A stretch of 64,000 bases of DNA from positions 1 through 64,000 of the forward strand of contig NZ_CALXSK010000010.1 in the NCBI RefSeq assembly GCF_944391105.1. Reading direction: 5' to 3'. Source of the DNA: an uncultured Victivallis sp. Its GTDB lineage: Bacteria; Verrucomicrobiota; Lentisphaeria; Victivallales; Victivallaceae. Below, one piece after another: positions 26,628 to 37,368 of the stretch. The position numbers and the translations under genes were made by a program. The number at the start of each line of letters is the position of its first letter. Position 1 is the first letter of the stretch. Under the pieces are notes generated by a model, which saw nothing but the letters and a program-made list of their open reading frames with translations, was not told the origin of the DNA and did no database searches.

Positions 26628-27596
26628 GTGGCGAGTGACATCAACGAACTGGCGCGGCAGTGCGGGGTCTCGAAGGCGACGATTTCGCGTGTGTTCACGG
26701 GGCGGGCGCGCGTGAGCGAGGAGGTGCGGGCGCGCGTGCTGGCCGCCGCTCGTCGGCTGAACTACCGTCCGCAGCAGGTGATGGCGCGTGACTGCGTGGC
26801 GATCGTGGTGGCGGATCTGCCGTCGCCGCAGCGGAGACTGAGTTTTTCGGAACGGCTGCTCACTTCGGCGGTCTTTGAGATCACGCGCAACCATCTGCAG
26901 ACGGAAGTGATTCCGGTCAGGGATCTTTCCCGGCTTTACGACAGTTACACGCGGGCGGTGCTTCTGCTGCTTTCCGAGCCGTACATCGAGGCGCATCGTG
27001 CGGAGTTCGAGCGGCTGCCGATGCCGGTTGTCACGGTGAACAAGCAATATCCGTTCAGCAGTTCGGTCAACACGGATCACGGGCAGGGGGTGACGCTGGC
27101 GCTGCGTCATTTGCATGAGAACGGCCATCGGCGGATCGGGCTCACGGTCGACCGGTTGGAAAACCAGGCCGGTCAGGAGCGTATTGCCGCTTATGGCGCC
27201 TTTGTGAAAGAGCGCGGTCTTGTTCCGCTGCCAGTGGGACACTTCTACAATCTCACAGCCGGGGAGTCGCTGCGGGCGCTTGATCACGTGCTCGCGGAAC
27301 GGCCGACCGCGCTTGTGGTCTGCGGGGAAAGCATGGCGTTGCAGTCCGTCCACGAGCTGCGGAGGAGGGGGTACCGGATTCCGGAAGACATTTCGCTGGT
27401 GACTTCGGAGCTCGAGGAGATCTGCTGCTGGCTCACGCCGGAGTTGACGACGATCAATCAGGATCTCGATGCGCTTGCGGCAAAGACCGTTTCGGTGCTT
27501 CTCGCCCGAATCCGGGAACCGGACCTGCCACGCGAGGACATCCGGCTGCCGAGTTCGCTCATCGTGCGTTCGAGTGTGCGAAGAGTGGATGCCTGA
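26628..27596 (+). CDS. LacI-family transcriptional regulator
   Basis: A 322-residue regulator starting at GTG 26628, with GGAG upstream. The N-terminal HTH is INELARQCGVSKATISRVFTG with the hinge RLNYRPQQV, followed by a periplasmic-binding-like sensor: HLHENGHRRIGLTV, ALVVCGESMALQSVHELRRRG, DISLVTSE and TTINQDLDALAAK. It would repress sugar-related genes in the absence of its ligand. The hinge pair (usually Leu-Ala for DNA kinking) is here QQVMAR, slightly unusual. No convincing operator was seen nearby, so targets may lie elsewhere. It is 19 bases behind the metallophosphoesterase. Confidence 0.88.
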   Translation: MASDINELARQCGVSKATISRVFTGRARVSEEVRARVLAAARRLNYRPQQVMARDCVAIVVADLPSPQRRLSFSERLLTSAVFEITRNHLQTEVIPVRDLSRLYDSYTRAVLLLLSEPYIEAHRAEFERLPMPVVTVNKQYPFSSSVNTDHGQGVTLALRHLHENGHRRIGLTVDRLENQAGQERIAAYGAFVKERGLVPLPVGHFYNLTAGESLRALDHVLAERPTALVVCGESMALQSVHELRRRGYRIPEDISLVTSELEEICCWLTPELTTINQDLDALAAKTVSVLLARIREPDLPREDIRLPSSLIVRSSVRRVDA

Positions 27597-27606
27597 GAGC
27601 GGTTCC

Positions 27607-27905
27607 TCAGAAGGTCGCATCCTGCGATGGGGCGCCATGTGCGAGGCGGTAACGTCCCGGCGAGCATTCCGTCAGTTCCCGGAAACGGCGGATAAAATAG
27701 ATTTCACTGCCGAAACCGGAACGCATGGCCACTTCTTTGACGGTGAGGGAGCTGTAAGATTCCACTCGAAGAGCGCGGCGGTCTGTTCACGAGTCAGCGG
27801 TTTGTGGAAATGATTTTCAAGATAGGTGCAGAGCCGGTTGTAGGTGGTCAGCGCCTTGCCTTCTCTGAAGGGAATCCGGGCGATTGATCCCGATGTTCCG
27901 ATCAT
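27607..27905 (-). pseudogene. decayed AraC-family regulator
   Basis: One frame from 27905 gives YNRLCTYLENHFHKPLTREQ, the start of an AraC HTH domain. A different frame then gives SLTVKEVAMRSGFGSEIYFI and RRFRELTECSPGRYR, ending at TGA 27609-27607. These are the first and the last part of a single AraC/XylS HTH. About 35-40 codons in the middle (the first recognition helix) are missing at the frame switch near 27760, so the gene has an internal deletion with a frameshift. The sensor domain is also absent upstream. The regulator was probably tied to local sugar genes before decay. Confidence 0.75.
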
Positions 27906-27909
27906 TTTT

Positions 27910-28179
27910 CTCCAGAGAGACGATTGATTCCGCCTCGTTCGGGTATCTGGAATCCCTGGAGATGAAGGATGTGGTATCTCTATATTTCATAATCTTTTAA
28001 GCGTCAATATATCTTTTCGGAGCTGCTTGTTTCGAGCCGGGAGTGGCAGGGATGGAGCCTGGAACATGAGGGGGAGGATGGAGGGTCGATCCGCCCCTCC
28101 GCCGACAACGACCGCAAGCGGGTTCTGCTGGACGCCTTCCGGAAGAATCGCAGCAACTGACAGCCCGAAAACGGCGGAG
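27910..28179. other. region without a clear gene next to the decayed AraC gene
   Basis: About 270 bases between the AraC remnant and the winged-helix gene. The AraC frame stays open upstream as far as about 27980 and then meets a stop; the rest shows no convincing gene, promoter or RNA. It probably holds further debris of the same regulator. Confidence 0.4.
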
Positions 28180-28464
28180 CTATTTCTCTTCGCCGTTTCC
28201 GTTGATCCGGTCCAGGGCGACAAGTTCGCAGAGCGGTTGGAAAAACGGATGTCCGCCGTTGGCGGAGAAGTTGATGCGGTTCCCGTCGCTGTTCTGTCGG
28301 ACAAGTCCGAGTTCGAGCAGCGTGCGCAGTTCGCGATGGACGACCGGGGCGCTGAATCCCGCTTCGCGCGCGAGTCGACGCAGGTAAATCGAAGGTTTTT
28401 CCGGCGTGAAGAGCCGTTTCAGGATTTCAGCGCGGCTTTTGGAGCCGATGAGTTTGTCGAGCAT
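28180..28464 (-). CDS. winged-helix (ArsR/MarR-like) regulator
   Basis: A 94-residue protein whose first 75 residues fit a small winged helix: IGSKSRAEILKRLF, then IYLRRLAREAGFSAPVVHRE as the HTH, LRTLLELGLVRQ, and a wing ending in INFSANGGH. It lacks the metal-binding cysteines of many ArsR proteins, so it may respond to other signals or to protein partners. Its start lies inside the 3' end of the upstream membrane-protein gene (46-base overlap), so the two are co-expressed. Nucleotidyltransferase-linked regulators of similar type exist, but no nucleotidyltransferase is here. Confidence 0.75.
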   Translation of the reverse strand: MLDKLIGSKSRAEILKRLFTPEKPSIYLRRLAREAGFSAPVVHRELRTLLELGLVRQNSDGNRINFSANGGHPFFQPLCELVALDRINGNGEEK

Positions 28465-29747
28465 GATATTGTCTCCCTTGCTGGTTGTGAATTCGATTGC
28501 CGACGGCGGATCTCCGCGACGAGTTCGGCGAGTGTGCCGTTCAGCAGCTTCTCCGCGTCGGAGTCCGGAATCCGGATGGAAAAGCGCAGTTCCAGTGTGA
28601 GGATGAATTCCACATCATCCATCGAGTCGAATTCGCCGTTGACGAGCAGGGCGACCGGGTCTTCCGGATAGCACATCATGGAGTGCCCGCGGCACGTGAC
28701 TTCGGCGGCCGTGTCACGGATCACCATCGCGATCGCCGCCTCTTCGCGACTCGGCCAGCAACCGCAGAAGAGCGCTTCGGAAAAGAGCGGCCGCCGCACG
28801 GATTCCTCTTCATATACAGTGGAAACATTCGAAACGTTTCCGGAACGGGCGAGCTCCCGCAGTTTTCGCACCGCAGCCGACGGCGGGGGAGCCGGGCGGG
28901 ATTCCGCCGGAGGCAGCTCTTCCGGAACGGGAGTCCTGCGTTCGGCGATTCTCCGATGATTGTTCAGATATAGAACCGCCTCCCCAATGGAAGGGCTGAA
29001 ATCGCTCGATTCGAAACCGAGGGCTTCGCAGAGTTCCACATATTTCCGGAAGCCGCTCTCTCCGGCCGCGAGCAGCAGCGAATCCTGCGGCAGCGCAAGG
29101 AACCGGAATCCCGCTTGTTTTGCGAATTCGCAGGCCGTTCGCGCTTCCGCCTCCGAACCGAAACAGCGGCAGAAGCGGATGAGATCCTCCTCGCAGTCGG
29201 ACGAAAAGGGCGGCCGGTGATCGGCCGCGGCCAGGCGCGTTCCCTCTTCCGCCGCAACCCGGAGAAGCCTCTCCTGCCGCCGTTCGCGGGAGCGTTCGCT
29301 GAGGGCGGTCAGCAGGGCGAAAACCGTCCAGACCGTACCCGCTGCGGTTAGGAAGGGCAGCCCGTTTTTCGAACGCAGAAGCTGTTCCATAAAGAAGAGA
29401 GACAACAATCCCGCGGGAACGATGAGACACCCCACAAGCAGGGAATCGCTGAGTTTCCGGTACGAAAAAAGTTCGATTGCGAATCCGGCCAGTTCCCGTT
29501 CGAGGCGTTCCGCGCGGATCGGGTGGAATTGATTTTCCGGTTTCTCCCCGAATGGAATCGGGTGCGGAAGTTTGCCCGGCGCGGCTTTCTCCGCCGGATT
29601 CGACCGTTTGCGCTTTCGATACAGCAGGACGCCGATCAGAATCCCCGCGACGGTGAATGCCGCGGTCAACCAGGGATGCCCGATGTCCCATGCGAGCGAC
29701 CACAGCGTGAACATCCCCGCGAGTATGACTTTTCTGAATGGGCGCAT
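28419..29747 (-). CDS. membrane protein with C-terminal acyl-carrier-like domain
   Basis: A 442-residue protein. Hydrophobic segments lie near residues 7-42 (LAGMFTLWSLAW, AAFTVAGILIGVLLY) and 100-150 (LLVGCLIVPAGLLSLFF, AAGTVWTVFALLTAL), followed by a soluble region with a Pro-rich linker near 275-290. Residues about 360-415 resemble an acyl carrier protein: FDSMDDVEFILTLELRF, then IRIPDSDAEKL. Ser375 in DSMD is where 4'-phosphopantetheine would be attached. Overall function is unknown. GAGG lies before the ATG. The winged-helix regulator begins inside its 3' end. The gene is divergent from a LacI gene and its promoter carries a GATAAC-N4-GTTATC repeat. Confidence 0.7.
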   Translation of the reverse strand: MRPFRKVILAGMFTLWSLAWDIGHPWLTAAFTVAGILIGVLLYRKRKRSNPAEKAAPGKLPHPIPFGEKPENQFHPIRAERLERELAGFAIELFSYRKLSDSLLVGCLIVPAGLLSLFFMEQLLRSKNGLPFLTAAGTVWTVFALLTALSERSRERRQERLLRVAAEEGTRLAAADHRPPFSSDCEEDLIRFCRCFGSEAEARTACEFAKQAGFRFLALPQDSLLLAAGESGFRKYVELCEALGFESSDFSPSIGEAVLYLNNHRRIAERRTPVPEELPPAESRPAPPPSAAVRKLRELARSGNVSNVSTVYEEESVRRPLFSEALFCGCWPSREEAAIAMVIRDTAAEVTCRGHSMMCYPEDPVALLVNGEFDSMDDVEFILTLELRFSIRIPDSDAEKLLNGTLAELVAEIRRRQSNSQPARETISCSTNSSAPKAALKS

Positions 29748-29782
29748 TTCAACCTCGTTGTGAAAAAATAATCTGTTTCTAT

Positions 29783-29811
29783 TAAGATAACGTTTGTTAT
29801 CAAAATGTCAA
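29783..29811 (-). promoter_or_regulatory. divergent promoter with operator-like inverted repeat
   Basis: Minus strand: TTGACA (29811-29806) with a -10 close to TATCTT/ATCTTA (29789-29783). The spacer contains GATAAC-GTTT-GTTATC (29786-29801), whose half-sites resemble those of the 18-bp palindrome in front of the LacI gene. It could place the membrane-protein/regulator pair under LacI control. Confidence 0.5.
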
Positions 29812-29888
29812 CATTAAAAAAATCTTTTTGCACTTTTTCTCTGCTCCCTGTGACAAGGGTGGAATCTCTGTTTTTTTTACTCCCCATC

Positions 29889-29917
29889 TTGACATTTGCC
29901 GGCGTTTGTGGTATAAT
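29889..29917 (+). promoter_or_regulatory. full-consensus vegetative promoter of the LacI gene
   Basis: TTGACA (29889-29894), exactly 17 bases, TATAAT (29912-29917). Both hexamers match the consensus at all positions. Transcription would start near 29924, inside the palindrome at 29923-29940. Confidence 0.9.
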
Positions 29918-29922
29918 ATTGT

Positions 29923-29940
29923 TAGAATAACGTTATTCTA
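29923..29940. promoter_or_regulatory. 18-bp perfect palindrome, probable LacI operator
   Basis: TAGAATAACGTTATTCTA is its own reverse complement, has the central CG typical of LacI-family operators, and covers the predicted transcription start. This is the expected position for repression, most simply autoregulation by the LacI protein encoded at 29962. Confidence 0.8.
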
Positions 29941-29961
29941 GAATTATTTATTAGTATAAAT

Positions 29962-30996
29962 ATGGTTAAACTGAAAGACATAGCCGAGCAGACAGGGGTG
30001 ACGATTTCGACGGTCTCCGCGGCGTTGAACGGACGCGGCAACATGAGTCCGGAGACGCGGGAGCGGCTGATCGAGGCGGCGCGGCGGATGGGATATGCTC
30101 CGAATCAGGCGGCGCGGCAGCTGCGCAACAAACCTGCGGTGGATGTGGCGCTCGTGATCAGTGATTCGCGTCATAATTTGCGTTTGAGCGGCACCTATCT
30201 GGTGCACATCAGCGAATTTCTCGATTACTGCCGTGAGCGCGATCTTTCGCAGCGGATAGAGTTTTTCACGGAGGATGAGAACGGAACGTCGATTCCGGAG
30301 ACGATCCGCGACCGGGTGGCGCGGGGGATCATTCATGTCGGCTTCGTCAGGCCCGGATTGCAGCGTTTCCTTGAGGAGCACCCGGATTATCCGCTGGTGA
30401 ACTTCGGTGAACCCGGAATCCATTGCGTGCGTTCGGCGATGGAGAGCGGCGCTTACCGGGTGGTGGAGCATCTGGCGGGTCTTGGGGTGAAGCGCATTCT
30501 GGTTTCCGGAGGTCCCCGGCGGTTCGATTATCACCGGCAGCTGCGGTGCGGCGCGGAGCGGGCCATCCGTGATTTCGGACTGATCCCCGTTGCCCGGGAG
30601 TTTCAAAACGAGCTTCAGACCGATGAGGTCGGCAATCTCCCCTTTATGCGGGCGACGGTGGAGTGGGCTCGTCGCGTACTGGAAAGCGGGCAGCGGCCGG
30701 AGGCCGTGTTCTGTTCCGGATCATTTCCCGGGCGTGCGCTGGCGATGGTTGCTTTGGAGAAGCGCATAGCGATTCCGGCGGAATTGAAAATCGTCACCGT
30801 CGGTATTGTGCATGCGGGCAGCGGGAGTTATCCGGAACTTACTTCGCTCGAACACAACTATGCCGGGATGATGCGCGAAGCGTTCGGAATTCTCGACCGG
30901 ATATGGGACGGGGGAGGCAGGCGGGGAATCGAGATTCTGGTGGAGCCGGAACTTGTTGTTCAGACGTCGACCGCGGGGATGCCGCAACTGCAGTGA
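29962..30996 (+). CDS. LacI-family transcriptional regulator, module regulator
   Basis: A 344-residue regulator. The [23 protein letters not shown] is followed by the hinge [14 protein letters not shown] (with the Leu-Arg-type minor-groove segment), then a sugar-binding sensor: [44 protein letters not shown] and [10 protein letters not shown]. No clear ribosome site precedes the ATG; the 5' leader of about 38 bases is AT-rich. The consensus promoter and the palindrome imply tight autorepression. It is followed by an H-X9-DG pseudopilin and two secreted proteins, so these are its likely targets. The inducer is unknown. Confidence 0.9.
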   Translation: MVKLKDIAEQTGVTISTVSAALNGRGNMSPETRERLIEAARRMGYAPNQAARQLRNKPAVDVALVISDSRHNLRLSGTYLVHISEFLDYCRERDLSQRIEFFTEDENGTSIPETIRDRVARGIIHVGFVRPGLQRFLEEHPDYPLVNFGEPGIHCVRSAMESGAYRVVEHLAGLGVKRILVSGGPRRFDYHRQLRCGAERAIRDFGLIPVAREFQNELQTDEVGNLPFMRATVEWARRVLESGQRPEAVFCSGSFPGRALAMVALEKRIAIPAELKIVTVGIVHAGSGSYPELTSLEHNYAGMMREAFGILDRIWDGGGRRGIEILVEPELVVQTSTAGMPQLQ

Positions 30997-31094
30997 TCTG
31001 CTGCCGGCCGATGTACGAGGAGAAAATATCGCGGAAAAAAAGCCGGATCGAAAGTGGAATTTCATTTTGGGAAACCGATAACGGAGTCATGAAC

Positions 31095-32147
31095 ATGAAA
31101 GGGTGCAGCATGGAAACTTCAGTTGAAAGGCGTCGGAGGCTGCGCGCATCGCTTGCCCGCGCTGTTTTTATCGAGCTTTTGATCGCAAAAAATTGCCGGA
31201 TCTGCAAGGCTCATCGGGTTTCCGTTCCGCCGGCAGGAGAGAAGCCCGGGGAGGGAAACACGACCGAAAAGGCCGCGTCTCTCCCGGCGCCGGCAGGCCG
31301 CAGCCGCGCACGGCTCAGACTCGTACCCGGCACCGGTGCGTTGCCGGACGCCGGGAAGAAGGCGGAAACGCCGCTTGCTGCTCGTGGCCGCACGACCTCC
31401 AGAGCTGCGTTTACGCTCATCGAACTCCTCGTGGTGATTGCGATCATCGCGATTCTGGCCTCGATGCTGCTTCCCGCGCTGCAGCAGGCTCGTGAACGGG
31501 GAAAAGCTGCGAGTTGCATTTCAAACTTGAAACAGAACGGGACGGTTTTTCTTTTGTACGCGAATGACAACCGGGATATTGTCTGTACGGGTTACAGCGG
31601 AAAGGGAACGGAGATTCGTGCCTGGCAGGTAATGGTGGAGTCCGGTTATATCAGCAAACCCTCCGAGGAGGCGTTTTCGAAATACATTTCCGGACAGATG
31701 AAGTATCTGTTCTGTCCTTCCGGTTTGCCGCCGGTGACGGGGGCGGATGCCGCCTGGCAGTTGTACGGTGTTGCAAGCCAGTCCGATTACGGCATGCGCT
31801 ACCAGGAGAGCGCCGCGTGGAATGATGACGCCTCAGGACAGATGTTTTTAAGTATCACAAAGATAGGCAGCCGGGTCTCTCGATTCATCGGTATTGCCGA
31901 TACCTCTTTCAGCGAAGATGCGGCGGAGAAGCATCGGGGGCACCAGTCGACGGATTACAACAACAAGCAGGGGACGAGTCACGTGCGCATGATTCATTCC
32001 GACCGGCTGAATGCCTGGTTCTACGATGGTCATGTCGATTCCCTCAATATGATTGAAATGTCGGAAAACGTCCATTTTCATGATCGGTATGCAAGTGCAT
32101 TGAAGTTCAACGACCGCAACAACCAGGAACAGGAGTGCCCCCGATGA
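31095..32147 (+). CDS. H-X9-DG prepilin-type exoprotein with very long leader
   Basis: About 350 residues from ATG 31095, which has GGAG (31083-31086) at good spacing; ATGs at 31089 and 31110 are alternatives. The prepilin segment [16 protein letters not shown] starts only at residue 106, after a basic leader of about 105 residues rich in Arg, Ala and Gly, whereas normal leaders have 6-30. After it come [18 protein letters not shown] and, near the C-terminus, [18 protein letters not shown], the H-X9-DG signature. The residue before Phe is Ala, not Gly. The protein resembles the one at 4311 in architecture and is overlapped by the start of the GH2-like gene (ATGA). Function is unknown. Confidence 0.8.
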   Translation: MKGCSMETSVERRRRLRASLARAVFIELLIAKNCRICKAHRVSVPPAGEKPGEGNTTEKAASLPAPAGRSRARLRLVPGTGALPDAGKKAETPLAARGRTTSRAAFTLIELLVVIAIIAILASMLLPALQQARERGKAASCISNLKQNGTVFLLYANDNRDIVCTGYSGKGTEIRAWQVMVESGYISKPSEEAFSKYISGQMKYLFCPSGLPPVTGADAAWQLYGVASQSDYGMRYQESAAWNDDASGQMFLSITKIGSRVSRFIGIADTSFSEDAAEKHRGHQSTDYNNKQGTSHVRMIHSDRLNAWFYDGHVDSLNMIEMSENVHFHDRYASALKFNDRNNQEQECPR

Positions 32148-35100
32148 ACGGCGAAATCGTGAAACGGCTGTCTCTTCTTCTGATGGTCGCAGTCGCAGCA
32201 CTGGCCGGGGCAGGCGAACCACGGGCTGTTCTCGAACTCGACGGCGGCTGGCGGATCAAGCCGGCTGAGTCACCTGAGATTCCGCCCGGTGACAGCGACT
32301 GGGGAGTCTGGAAAATTCCATCCGGACAGAAATTTCAGGATGGGATCGATGCTTCCGGAACGAGCTGGAAGAAACAATCCCGCAAAAACATTCACCGTTA
32401 CTGGTATCGGATGACTCCGGCGGTACCGGCCGATTGGCAGGGGCGGGCGACGTGGCTTGAACTTGACCGGATTGACGGGGATGCGATCGTTTTCGTCAAC
32501 GGGAAACGAGTCGGGGAAGTGCTCAATCCCACCGGCGCAATCCGGCTGACGAATCTGAAATACGGGACGGAAAATACCCTGGATCTCTATCTGACCCGTG
32601 ACTACTCCGGCATTTCCCGGCCTTTCGAACAGGATTACATGAATTACGCGGCGCGCGGTCCGCTGGGGCGCAATCTGCCGATGGAGCGCTGGCCGCTCGG
32701 CATTACCGCCCCGGCCCGGCTCCGCAGCATTCCCGCAGAGACCTGGATCGATACGGTGTTTGCGGCAACATCGGTTCAGAATAAGACTCTGACGCTGAAT
32801 CTGGAGCTTGAAAGCGGCGCTGCCCGTTCGGTGTTTGCGGAAGCGGAGATTCTGACTCCGGATGGCGCGGTCGCTTTTCGGATTCCTGCGAAGGAGTTTG
32901 GCTTGAGGCCGGGTGCGAATCGCGTGGAGCTTTCCGCCATCTGGGAGAATCCCCGGTTGTGGGAGCTGGAGGATGGATACTGTTACACGGCGGTCGTGAC
33001 GCTCAAGGGGGCGGACGGCGGAGTGATCGACCGGTATGAACCCTTCCGGTTCGGCTTCCGTGAGATCGGCACGGATGGGAATCGGGTGATGTTGAACGGA
33101 CATCCGGTTCGTTTCCGGATGCACACGACCGGCAACGAATCTCTTGACCGGCTGCTCGGGGTCAACACGATCGAAGTTCAGCCGAATGCAACGATGTTCT
33201 ATTGTGACTGGTTTACGTGGAGTTATTTTCGGCACGAATGGCTCGATCACCTAGACGACCGCGGCATCTTCTGCCTGCTGCCGGTTCCCTCGGTTTCCAA
33301 TGCGCGGAATTTGTTTCTTTCCAGCGAACCGATGCGGCGCGAATATGCGCGGCAGGTGAAACTGTGGTTGAAGCGTTACCGGAATCATCCGTCAATCATC
33401 GCCTGGGTTCCCTCGATGAATGTCGTGACTTCGCGTGCGAACATTCATGCGGACGGCATGGGCGATCCTTCAAAACTGGGTTCTTCGCAGGTCATCACGA
33501 TGGTGAAGCAGGCGTTGGAGCTGCTGAAAAAAGAGGACCCCTCCCGGTTGACTTTCGGACACGGAGACGGTGCGATCGGGGAGATCGCCAGTTCCAACCT
33601 CTATTTGAATTTCGTGCCGCTGCAGGAACGTGAGGAGTGGCCGTCCGATTGGGCCGGAAAGAATCAGATGCCCTACATGGCAGTGGAATTCGGACAGCCC
33701 TGTACGATCAACTACTGGAAGGGGCCGCGCTTTCTGCTGACGGAATACATGGCGATGTATCTGGGGCAGCGGGCCTACGCTTCGGAATCTCCGGCGGGGC
33801 TGGCCCGGCTTGTCTCCTCCCCGTTTTCGAATATGTACAATAACTGGTTTCACGTAGATGTGCGCCACTATCCGGCCTTTTATGAGTTTGAGGGTTTGTT
33901 CATGCGCAATACGAACCGCGCCTGGCGGACGTGGGGGGTCACCGGCTGGTACAACTGGGATTTCGACATCGGTTTCGGATTGCCGCCGGGAGTCAAGCCG
34001 CGCATGTTCGGTTTCTATCGGCAGCTGAAAGAGGAGTATCGGCACCGTCCGGCATGGGTTACTCCCCGGTTTGATTATGTTGCCGAAACGAGTTCTCCGC
34101 TGCTTGCCTATATCGCCGGCAGCCCGGAACACACGGACAAAACGCATTCTTTCTTCTCCGGAGAGAGTGTGAAGAAGCAGATTGCCGTAGTCTGGGATGG
34201 CCCCGGCGTTCGCAAAGCGAAAGTCGCCTGGCGGGCGCTTTCCGACGGCAGAACTTTCACGGAAGGAAGCGGGGAGCTGGTGCTCCGTCCGGGGGAGATT
34301 TGTCTGTTTCCGGTCACGTTCACTGTGCCGGCTGTTGCCGGGCGCACGGGCGGTGCGGTGGAAATGCGGCTGACGGGAACGGATTTCGCGGATGTGACCG
34401 ATCGTCTGGAGCTCGAATTCCGGCCGGCGATTCCGGCGCCTGCCCGCGGTGTAACGGTTCAGCTGTTTGATCCCAGGGGGAAGAGCCGGCCGTGGCTGGA
34501 GCGACTCGGCGCGGAATGCATCATGCTGGAGGATCAGGCGGAGCCTGATCCTGCGCTCCCGCTGGTGATTGGTCGGGAAGCGCTGTCCGGCGTCTCCCGG
34601 CTGCCGTTTTCCGCTGACGATGTGAAGAACGGATTACGGGTGCTGATTCTGGAGCAGTTGCCCGCAGACTGGGAATCGCTGGGATTCCGGTCGATTGAGA
34701 CGATGCCGCGCTATGTGTTTCCACGCAGTTTTTCGGAACCGCTGTTCGACGGCATGGCGGCGGCTGATTTCATCAACTGGCGTGGCACTCCGGATCTGCT
34801 GCCGGAAAAAAAGTGGGCGCGCAGTTATGACTTTTACCGGGCGCCGAAATGGACGAACACTCACGCGGTGGCCTCGGTCGCCTTGGAGACGCCGGGCGTG
34901 ATCGGCTTCGAGTCGCTGGTCAGTTGTGAGTTCGACCTTGCCTATTCCGCGCTGCTCCGAATGCGGTATGGAAAGGGGGCGGTCTGGTTTTCAACGTTTG
35001 AATTTACGACGAATGCAGGCAGGGATCCGGCCGCGACGGAATTTGCCGTTCGTCTGTTGAAAGAGGTCGGGAAACCTCTTGCCGCGGCGGATGACCTTCG

Positions 35101-36277
35101 TTTTGTCGGACTTGACGATGTCCAGAAGGAGATCGCCGAAAAATGGTACCCCGGAGGTTCCGGGCGGGTGCCGGATTCTGGTTTCCGGGGCGTCACCGTT
35201 GCCGGCAGCGGCGCTGATCTGGCCGGGTTGCGCAAAAACGCCGCTGCGGGCGAGACGGTGCTGGTTCTGCCGATGTCGGCGGAACTTGCCCGAAAACGGG
35301 GGATCGACACGCGCCGGGAGGCGATTTATAAGCTGGAACCGGATACGAGTTCTACTTTGACGCTGTCGATCACACCGGATATGCTCCGCTGGCGTGACCG
35401 GCTTGAGACGGATCTGATCGCCGGATTCGGCGGGAAGGGATTCCGGCGCGGTTGCGAGGTGATCTGGGGAGGAGCAGTCGTCATGGAGCCGGTGGGACGC
35501 GGAAGAGTCGTCTACTGCCAGTTGAATCCGTTTCAGCTCCGGACCCGCTATCCGAAACAGTCCGACAACGGCAAAAAAGTGTGGCCGAGTGTTGAAAAGG
35601 CATATCGATTTCAGGCGCAACTGCTTCAGGCGCTCGGAGCAGGGGTGAGCGATGCCGTCGCCGGTCGGAGTTGCGCCCTTCGGCGCGGAATTACCTATTC
35701 GAATCTGAACGGATGGAATGTCTGCGGTCCATTTCTCTTTCCGGGGATTCGGGATGATCGGCTGATTTACGAGAAAGGAGAAGCGGAGGCGGACGCGATC
35801 GCGGGGCGGGCTTTCTCCGATCTGGTCTACTACCTGAAAGACGGTCGTGAGCTGAATTGGCGCAACACGGTTTCCGCGGATGATTCCGGGTATATCGACC
35901 TGCAGAAGGCGCTTGCGGTCGAAGAGCCTGCTCTGGCCTACCTGACCCGCAGGATTTCCTGCGATGCGGCCCGCCGCGGAACCCTCAGGTTCGGCATGGA
36001 TTTCTACATGGAGGTCTATCTGAACGGGAAACTTGTCTTCGATGCGAAAGAGGGCGGCGGCTGTGCGCCGAAGATTAACTCCCACCGTTTGACGGTCGAG
36101 CTGGAGAAGGGGGAGAATATTCTCTCGGTGAAACTCGCTTCCGGCAGCAAAGGATTCGGATTTTATGCAAACCTCTCGAATGAGGATGTTTCCGATGGGG
36201 CGTCGGAAGAGGAGCAAATTGATTTTTACCCGGAGAAGGACACGAGTTATGATCCGTATCAGTTCGGTTATTATTGA
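32144..36277 (+). CDS. secreted giant GH2-like protein
   Basis: A 1377-residue protein with a signal peptide ([18 protein letters not shown]), then a GH2 sugar-binding jelly roll ([20 protein letters not shown] to VNGKRVGEV, about residues 80-130), an immunoglobulin-like domain and a clan GH-A barrel. In the conserved strand [15 protein letters not shown] the catalytic acid/base Glu expected after Asn426 is Val427; the nucleophile is present in AVEFGQP (Glu515). Residues after 600 are beta-rich domains, a GAT-like segment and a C-terminal carbohydrate-binding-like sandwich. AGGAG at 32131-32135 fixes the ATG at 32144. It overlaps its neighbours on both sides, as in a tight operon. Activity may be lost or rely on another acid. 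Confidence 0.75.
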   Translation: MNGEIVKRLSLLLMVAVAALAGAGEPRAVLELDGGWRIKPAESPEIPPGDSDWGVWKIPSGQKFQDGIDASGTSWKKQSRKNIHRYWYRMTPAVPADWQGRATWLELDRIDGDAIVFVNGKRVGEVLNPTGAIRLTNLKYGTENTLDLYLTRDYSGISRPFEQDYMNYAARGPLGRNLPMERWPLGITAPARLRSIPAETWIDTVFAATSVQNKTLTLNLELESGAARSVFAEAEILTPDGAVAFRIPAKEFGLRPGANRVELSAIWENPRLWELEDGYCYTAVVTLKGADGGVIDRYEPFRFGFREIGTDGNRVMLNGHPVRFRMHTTGNESLDRLLGVNTIEVQPNATMFYCDWFTWSYFRHEWLDHLDDRGIFCLLPVPSVSNARNLFLSSEPMRREYARQVKLWLKRYRNHPSIIAWVPSMNVVTSRANIHADGMGDPSKLGSSQVITMVKQALELLKKEDPSRLTFGHGDGAIGEIASSNLYLNFVPLQEREEWPSDWAGKNQMPYMAVEFGQPCTINYWKGPRFLLTEYMAMYLGQRAYASESPAGLARLVSSPFSNMYNNWFHVDVRHYPAFYEFEGLFMRNTNRAWRTWGVTGWYNWDFDIGFGLPPGVKPRMFGFYRQLKEEYRHRPAWVTPRFDYVAETSSPLLAYIAGSPEHTDKTHSFFSGESVKKQIAVVWDGPGVRKAKVAWRALSDGRTFTEGSGELVLRPGEICLFPVTFTVPAVAGRTGGAVEMRLTGTDFADVTDRLELEFRPAIPAPARGVTVQLFDPRGKSRPWLERLGAECIMLEDQAEPDPALPLVIGREALSGVSRLPFSADDVKNGLRVLILEQLPADWESLGFRSIETMPRYVFPRSFSEPLFDGMAAADFINWRGTPDLLPEKKWARSYDFYRAPKWTNTHAVASVALETPGVIGFESLVSCEFDLAYSALLRMRYGKGAVWFSTFEFTTNAGRDPAATEFAVRLLKEVGKPLAAADDLRFVGLDDVQKEIAEKWYPGGSGRVPDSGFRGVTVAGSGADLAGLRKNAAAGETVLVLPMSAELARKRGIDTRREAIYKLEPDTSSTLTLSITPDMLRWRDRLETDLIAGFGGKGFRRGCEVIWGGAVVMEPVGRGRVVYCQLNPFQLRTRYPKQSDNGKKVWPSVEKAYRFQAQLLQALGAGVSDAVAGRSCALRRGITYSNLNGWNVCGPFLFPGIRDDRLIYEKGEAEADAIAGRAFSDLVYYLKDGRELNWRNTVSADDSGYIDLQKALAVEEPALAYLTRRISCDAARRGTLRFGMDFYMEVYLNGKLVFDAKEGGGCAPKINSHRLTVELEKGENILSVKLASGSKGFGFYANLSNEDVSDGASEEEQIDFYPEKDTSYDPYQFGYY

Positions 36278-36995
36278 GTGTGGACTCTTCTTCCTGCTGC
36301 TGTCTCCGGCGATGGCGGATCCGGGCTTCCGTATGGATTTTTCGGATCAGATTCCCGGACAGAGGCCGAAAGGATGGGCCAGTGTCTGGCAGAAGCCTGT
36401 GGATGATGTGATTTACGTAACGAATGCGGGCGATCCCTCGAATCCCGGAAGACGCCAGATGCTGATCGACCGGGCGCACGGAGAGGATCACTCCTATTAC
36501 CGTTATCTTCGCTCGTTCAAACTCGAGGAAATGGGCGCCGCGCAGGCGGTTCGAGTCTCATTTCGGTTCAAAGTCGAATGTGCAAGCCTGCACGAGGCTC
36601 CGTTCGAAATTGATTTCGGTCCCGCAAACCGAAGAATTATGACGCTCTCCTTCTGCCTTCGCGACTGGGGACCCAATGTCTATTTGTACCCGTCGACCTT
36701 GCGCAGCTGGACGGAGAATTGGGAAGCGAAACAAAACCTGGGGGAATTTCAGCGCAATCAGTGGCATCGGATCGAGCTGCTTCTTCCGTATGGAGCCGGA
36801 ACTCCTCTCAAGAAGGGATTCGGCCGGCTCTATTCTTCTTCCGGTGTTCCCGGTCCGGTTTTTGAAGTGCCTGCTCTGATCCCCGTGCAGGGGCAGACCG
36901 CAGTTTCGATCGTTCCCGCGAACAAACGGAAGGGGGCGGCAATTTTTCTTACAGACTTTGTTTTCGAACCCGCCTCTCCGGACGGCCTGAAGTGA
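36249..36995 (+). CDS. secreted beta-sandwich protein of unknown function
   Basis: A 248-residue protein with a signal peptide ([22 protein letters not shown]). The mature part is rich in aromatic beta strands (FRMDFSDQIPGQRPKGW, VRVSFRFKVE, WHRIELLLPYG, AIFLTDFVFEP), like laminin-G/LamG or carbohydrate-binding sandwich domains. No family is assigned. AAGGA at 36236-36240 supports the ATG, which lies 29 bases inside the GH2-like gene. It is the last gene of the LacI-headed module and may bind the same glycan as the GH2-like protein. Confidence 0.7.
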   Translation: MIRISSVIIECGLFFLLLSPAMADPGFRMDFSDQIPGQRPKGWASVWQKPVDDVIYVTNAGDPSNPGRRQMLIDRAHGEDHSYYRYLRSFKLEEMGAAQAVRVSFRFKVECASLHEAPFEIDFGPANRRIMTLSFCLRDWGPNVYLYPSTLRSWTENWEAKQNLGEFQRNQWHRIELLLPYGAGTPLKKGFGRLYSSSGVPGPVFEVPALIPVQGQTAVSIVPANKRKGAAIFLTDFVFEPASPDGLK

Positions 36996-37001
36996 CCGGT
37001 C

Positions 37002-37037
37002 AAAAAAAGGGGGGGGCGGGATTTTCCGCCCCCCCTT
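37002..37037 (-). terminator. G/C-tract hairpin, terminator of trxA
   Basis: A run of eight G then CGG (37009-37019) pairs with CCG then seven C (37026-37035), loop ATTTT. On the minus strand the stem is followed by seven T (complement of 37002-37008). It ends trxA and may also slow transcription arriving from the plus side. Confidence 0.75.
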
Positions 37038-37053
37038 CTGGGGAACTGCCGAT

Positions 37054-37368
37054 TTACGCGTTCTTCAGGGCGTCGAGCAGCTTCGGCTTGCTCTGCACGC
37101 CGGAGAAATCCTTGACGATCTCCCCGTCCTTGTAGATGAAGATGCGCGGGATGTTCATCACTTCAAAACGAACCGCCAGATCCTTGTTGTCGTCGATGTT
37201 GACTTTGCCGATGACGACGTCTTCCGGCGCCTCCTTCGCAACCTGTTCGAGGATCGTTCCGAGCATGCGGCACGGGTTGCACCACGGCGCCCAGAAATCG
37301 ACGAGGACGACTCCGGATTTCACGGTTTCGTCATAGTTCGCTGCACTGAGTTCTCTGATTTCTGCCAT
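37054..37368 (-). CDS. trxA: thioredoxin with WCNPC active site
   Basis: A 104-residue thioredoxin: VVLVDFWAPWCNPCRML, the cis-Pro loop MNIPRIFIYKDG, and VKDFSGVQSK. The active site is CNPC rather than the usual CGPC, which in other thioredoxin-fold proteins shifts the redox potential. It would reduce cytoplasmic disulfides. GGAGGAG with 9-base spacing fixes the ATG at 37368; an upstream in-frame ATG at 37440 gives an implausible extension. It is divergent from dnaK, which fits a stress role. A weak minus promoter lies near 37439-37466 (TTTGAA, TATATT). Confidence 0.9.
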   Translation of the reverse strand: MAEIRELSAANYDETVKSGVVLVDFWAPWCNPCRMLGTILEQVAKEAPEDVVIGKVNIDDNKDLAVRFEVMNIPRIFIYKDGEIVKDFSGVQSKPKLLDALKNA